DNA from: an uncultured Phycisphaerales bacterium
GTDB lineage: Bacteria > Planctomycetota > Phycisphaerae > WQYP01
NCBI GenBank assembly: GCA_937901265.1
Contig: CALCHA010000037.1
Coordinates: 1-7,365, forward strand
Length of the DNA: 7,365 bases
Direction of reading: 5' to 3'
Position numbers and translations under genes: made by a program. The notes under the pieces were generated by a model. It worked only from the letters and a program-made list of their open reading frames with translations, had not been told where the DNA came from and made no database searches. Positions 5,063 to 7,365 of this stretch are shown piece after piece; the stretch's first letter is position 1, and every line of letters begins with the position of its first letter.

Positions 5063-6436
5063 TTATTGCCGCTCCATCCGGAAGCCCACGACCTCGCCCC
5101 CCACCGGCAGGCTGATCATGCCGATGGCGGCCCCCTCGGTCAGCGTCAACTCGCAGAGCGCCACATCGTCCGCCCCGGAAGTCCCCAGCGCACCGACGAT
5201 CTCCACTCCGCCCGCGCCGGCAAACGCCAACCGCGCCTCCGTGGCACCTTTCAACGTGATCCGCCCGCTGTATCGCCCGGGCTCGAAGGGCCCCGCGAAA
5301 AGATGCCGCAGCAGCAGCCCCACCTCCGGCAGCGCCCCTTCCGGATCCTCGACCGCCGCGATCGGCCGCAGCGCCGCCGTTTCCCACACCGGCCGCCGGA
5401 GGGCCCCCTTCACGCTCGCCCCCAGCCCGCGCGGCCGCGCCTCGACCTCGGCCATCACGCCAATGATCGCCCCCGCCCGCGCCAGTTGCCGCCGCAGGCT
5501 TATCCCCTCCGAATAGACCCGCCCATATTTCACCACCAGCCCGTCGAGGGCCCCCTGCAGCTCCCGGTTCTTCACCCGTCCCACGCGCTGCTGCGCCCAC
5601 TCGCGCACGAGTTGCTCCGCCTGTCCCTGCCGATCGACGCTTGTCGTCGCATCGCGCCCCTTCATCGCGGCCAACGCCTGCAGCTCCCCATACAGCGCCA
5701 GCGCTTCGGGCGACAAATCCGCGACCACCCCTTCGCGCCAGCTCCCGGCCTCCTGCTTGATCATCACCTCGGGATCGAAAATCGCCTCGGGCGGCGGATC
5801 GAGATGCAACCCGAACTTGCCGTTCACCGCCGCCACAAACGCCCCTGCATCCGCGGTCGCCGCGTCGTTGCTGATGATCAGCGTCTGCTCCGGGTGCCGC
5901 CGCGCAAAGGCGACCACGCGCCGGTTGTACGCATTCCACATGTCCACCGCCCGGCGGGGATTCTCCAGCAGCCCCTTGTCGGTCGCGCGGCGAAAGAGCG
6001 AGTCCGCGACTTCCCACGGCTCCCGGTACATCAGCACGAACCGGGCCCCGGGCAGGAGCTCGCGCCAGTCATCCAGAAACAACGTCGTCCGCGGATCCTT
6101 CCAGCCCCAGGCGCTGGCACCCCCAGCGTCAAATGCCGCCGCCCGCCCTGCCGCCAGCGCCCGCCCCTGCGCCGCCACCGCCGCGGGAAGATTCAGCGGC
6201 GAGGCCTCCGTCCACCCCGTCTCATCCAGACCCAACTCCGCCAGCGCCGCGCGGTGCACCTCCAGAAAATCCATATCCTCAAAGTGCCCCTTCACATTCC
6301 CCCGGTCCGCGGCATACATCCGCTCCCCCATCGCCACCCCCGCCGCCTGCAGCACCGACGCCGCGAAGCTCGTGCCCGAACGATGCATGCCCGCCAGTAT
6401 CACCGGCATCGCACCGGCACCGAGAAGGGGTTCCAT
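5063..6436 (-). CDS. PAPS-dependent sulfotransferase with helical middle and extra C-terminal domain
   Basis: This 457-aa protein would transfer sulfate from PAPS to an acceptor, probably a glycan given its neighbour. The N-terminal domain (about 10-225) has the 5'-phosphosulfate loop GMHRSGTS (16-23), GNVKGHFED (46-54), WGWKDPRTTLFLDDW (110-124) and the 3'-phosphate-binding region FVLMYREPWEVADSLFRR (133-150). From about 250 to 325 it is charged and helix-prone (EQLVREWAQQRVGRVKNREL), possibly coiled coil. Residues about 375-457 look beta-rich (PGRYSGRITLKG, CELTLTEGAAIGMISLPVGG) and lie outside the sulfotransferase fold; the family was not recognised. The start ATG overlaps the stop of the ATPase gene (TGATG), so translation is coupled, with GGAGAG 9 nt before it. 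A GTG one codon upstream (6439, overlap GTGA) and an ATG at codon 10 are alternatives. No signal peptide or membrane segment is seen, so it should act in the cytoplasm. Confidence 0.88.
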   Translation of the reverse strand: MEPLLGAGAMPVILAGMHRSGTSFAASVLQAAGVAMGERMYAADRGNVKGHFEDMDFLEVHRAALAELGLDETGWTEASPLNLPAAVAAQGRALAAGRAAAFDAGGASAWGWKDPRTTLFLDDWRELLPGARFVLMYREPWEVADSLFRRATDKGLLENPRRAVDMWNAYNRRVVAFARRHPEQTLIISNDAATADAGAFVAAVNGKFGLHLDPPPEAIFDPEVMIKQEAGSWREGVVADLSPEALALYGELQALAAMKGRDATTSVDRQGQAEQLVREWAQQRVGRVKNRELQGALDGLVVKYGRVYSEGISLRRQLARAGAIIGVMAEVEARPRGLGASVKGALRRPVWETAALRPIAAVEDPEGALPEVGLLLRHLFAGPFEPGRYSGRITLKGATEARLAFAGAGGVEIVGALGTSGADDVALCELTLTEGAAIGMISLPVGGEVVGFRMERQ

Positions 6437-7365
6437 CACGTCACGCTCTCCGTTTCGGACATCACCTGCCGCACCTCCACCGCCGGGCGAAAGCCCAGGT
6501 CCAGCGCCCCGGTCGCCAGCGCCCCTGCCTCCGGCTGCACGCGGAACATCGCCGCATCCACGATCCGGTGCAGGAAGGTCTCCGAGCCCTCCACGTCTGC
6601 CGTGACCCCCGCGTTCAAAAAATAAATCCCCGGCTGCAGCCCGCAGGGAAACTCGAAGCGCACCGTCACCACCGACCCTGCCGGCACGTCCTCGATCCGC
6701 TGCTCGAGCGTGTGCGATACCGCGCCGCCCAGTTCAAACCCCCCGACCGTCTTGACCAGCATCCCAAACCGGACCCGCCGCGCTGCGCTCCCGAAGGCCA
6801 CATCGTAGCGATAGGCATAGGTCCGCCCGCGCTTCAGCAGATTCACCCGCGTTCCGTCCGCCCGCTCCATGCAGGGCTCTTCAATGCGCGCCCCGAGCGA
6901 CGGATACACCAGCGTCGACTGCGGCTTCATCCCCGAATCGTAAAAATCCTCCGCGTCCGCGCCCACCGGCGCCGCCTCCACCTTCTCGGGCACCTCCGCC
7001 CCGCTCGCCCCCGCGCGAATCTCCGCCCGCAGCTCCTCGAGCTTCTCCGCCGGACTGAAAATCATCCGGTGGTACTGACTCACCACCCGCTTGGGTTCCC
7101 CCACCAGCAGCTTCTCGCCCGCATCCAGCAGCACCGCATGGTCGCACAATTCAATAATCTGGTGGCCAGCGTGCGACACGAAGAGCACCGTGCAGCCGCG
7201 TTCCTGCAGCATCTTGATCCGCGCAAAACACTTCCGCTGAAATGCCTCATCCCCCACCGCCAACGCTTCATCCACAATCAGAATGTCCGGATCGAGCGCG
7301 ATCGTGCAGGCAAACGCCAACCGCAGCTTCATCCCCGAGGAATAAGTCTTCACCGGCTGATCCAG
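6436..7365 (-). CDS. Polysaccharide ABC transporter ATP-binding protein, Wzt/TagH type, N-terminus missing
   Basis: This is the C-terminal 309 residues of an ATPase cut by the right edge, so the Walker A and Q-loop lie outside. The first visible residues, LDQPVKTYSSGMKLRLAFA, contain the signature motif (SSGM variant typical of polysaccharide exporters). Then come Walker B and the D-loop DILIVDEALAVGDEAFQ (27-43) and the switch His in VLFVSHA (60-66). After the nucleotide-binding domain there is a charged linker (about 104-140), then FYDSGMKPQSTLVYP and a C-terminal beta-sandwich-like domain (about 155-275: LLKRGRTYAYRYDV, RFGMLVKTVGGFELGG, GIYFLNAGVT) matching the Wzt C-terminal carbohydrate-binding type. 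In characterised systems that domain binds the finished glycan before export. The permease partner (Wzm-like) is not in the window and should lie further right. Its stop overlaps the sulfotransferase start, placing both in one operon. Confidence 0.92.
   Translation of the reverse strand: MDQPVKTYSSGMKLRLAFACTIALDPDILIVDEALAVGDEAFQRKCFARIKMLQERGCTVLFVSHAGHQIIELCDHAVLLDAGEKLLVGEPKRVVSQYHRMIFSPAEKLEELRAEIRAGASGAEVPEKVEAAPVGADAEDFYDSGMKPQSTLVYPSLGARIEEPCMERADGTRVNLLKRGRTYAYRYDVAFGSAARRVRFGMLVKTVGGFELGGAVSHTLEQRIEDVPAGSVVTVRFEFPCGLQPGIYFLNAGVTADVEGSETFLHRIVDAAMFRVQPEAGALATGALDLGFRPAVEVRQVMSETESVT

Noticed and set aside
4320..5516. A 398-codon plus-strand frame opposite upp and the end of the sulfotransferase gene
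   Set aside because: It overlaps the very well-conserved upp on the other strand and spans a gene boundary; no motif or ribosome binding site supports it.
5066..6625. A 519-codon open frame on the plus strand, opposite the sulfotransferase gene
   Set aside because: It is antisense to a gene with clear family motifs. Its product is Arg/Pro/His-rich with no recognisable domain, which is what high-GC DNA gives on the opposite strand.

Overview
The window is GC-rich bacterial chromosome with tightly packed genes. Lineage cannot be fixed from the sequence. A Planctomycetota (perhaps Phycisphaerae) or Verrucomicrobiota-type organism is my best guess. The reasons are the exported enterochelin-esterase-like hydrolase next to a GH35-type glycosidase, the CACGAAG-type intergenic repeats, the PIN toxin module and the sulfotransferase beside a polysaccharide ABC exporter. 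This is inference from gene style, not a marker gene.

Left block (1-3031, all minus strand): pheA, a complete bifunctional chorismate mutase/prephenate dehydratase with an ACT domain; then an exported Fes/COG2382-type esterase; then the N-terminal 205 residues of an exported GH35-like beta-galactosidase that runs off the left edge just before its catalytic acid/base motif. Two copies of a roughly 39-bp degenerate CACGAAG repeat sit in the two gaps of this block, each 12-15 nt past a stop codon.

Middle block (3032-4301): an intergenic region of about 300 bp with an inverted repeat centred on a candidate pheA -10 box and an 18-bp perfect palindrome. It is followed on the plus strand by a 46-codon probable membrane or secreted mini-protein and by a toxin-antitoxin module. 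The module is a 99-aa antitoxin-like protein overlapping a 149-aa PIN-domain toxin by ATGA, with a consensus TATAAT box just upstream.

Right block (4371-7365, all minus strand): a Wzt-type ABC transporter ATPase, cut at its N-terminus by the right edge; then a sulfotransferase with a helical middle and a separate C-terminal domain, translationally coupled to it through TGATG; then upp (uracil phosphoribosyltransferase) 62 bp further on, possibly with its own promoter. The ATPase and sulfotransferase together suggest export of a sulfated surface polysaccharide. upp and pheA are housekeeping salvage and biosynthesis genes that flank the toxin-antitoxin island. The most attractive hypothesis is that the sulfotransferase makes the modification that the Wzt C-terminal domain reads during export. 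No CRISPR array, rRNA, tRNA or insertion sequence was found.
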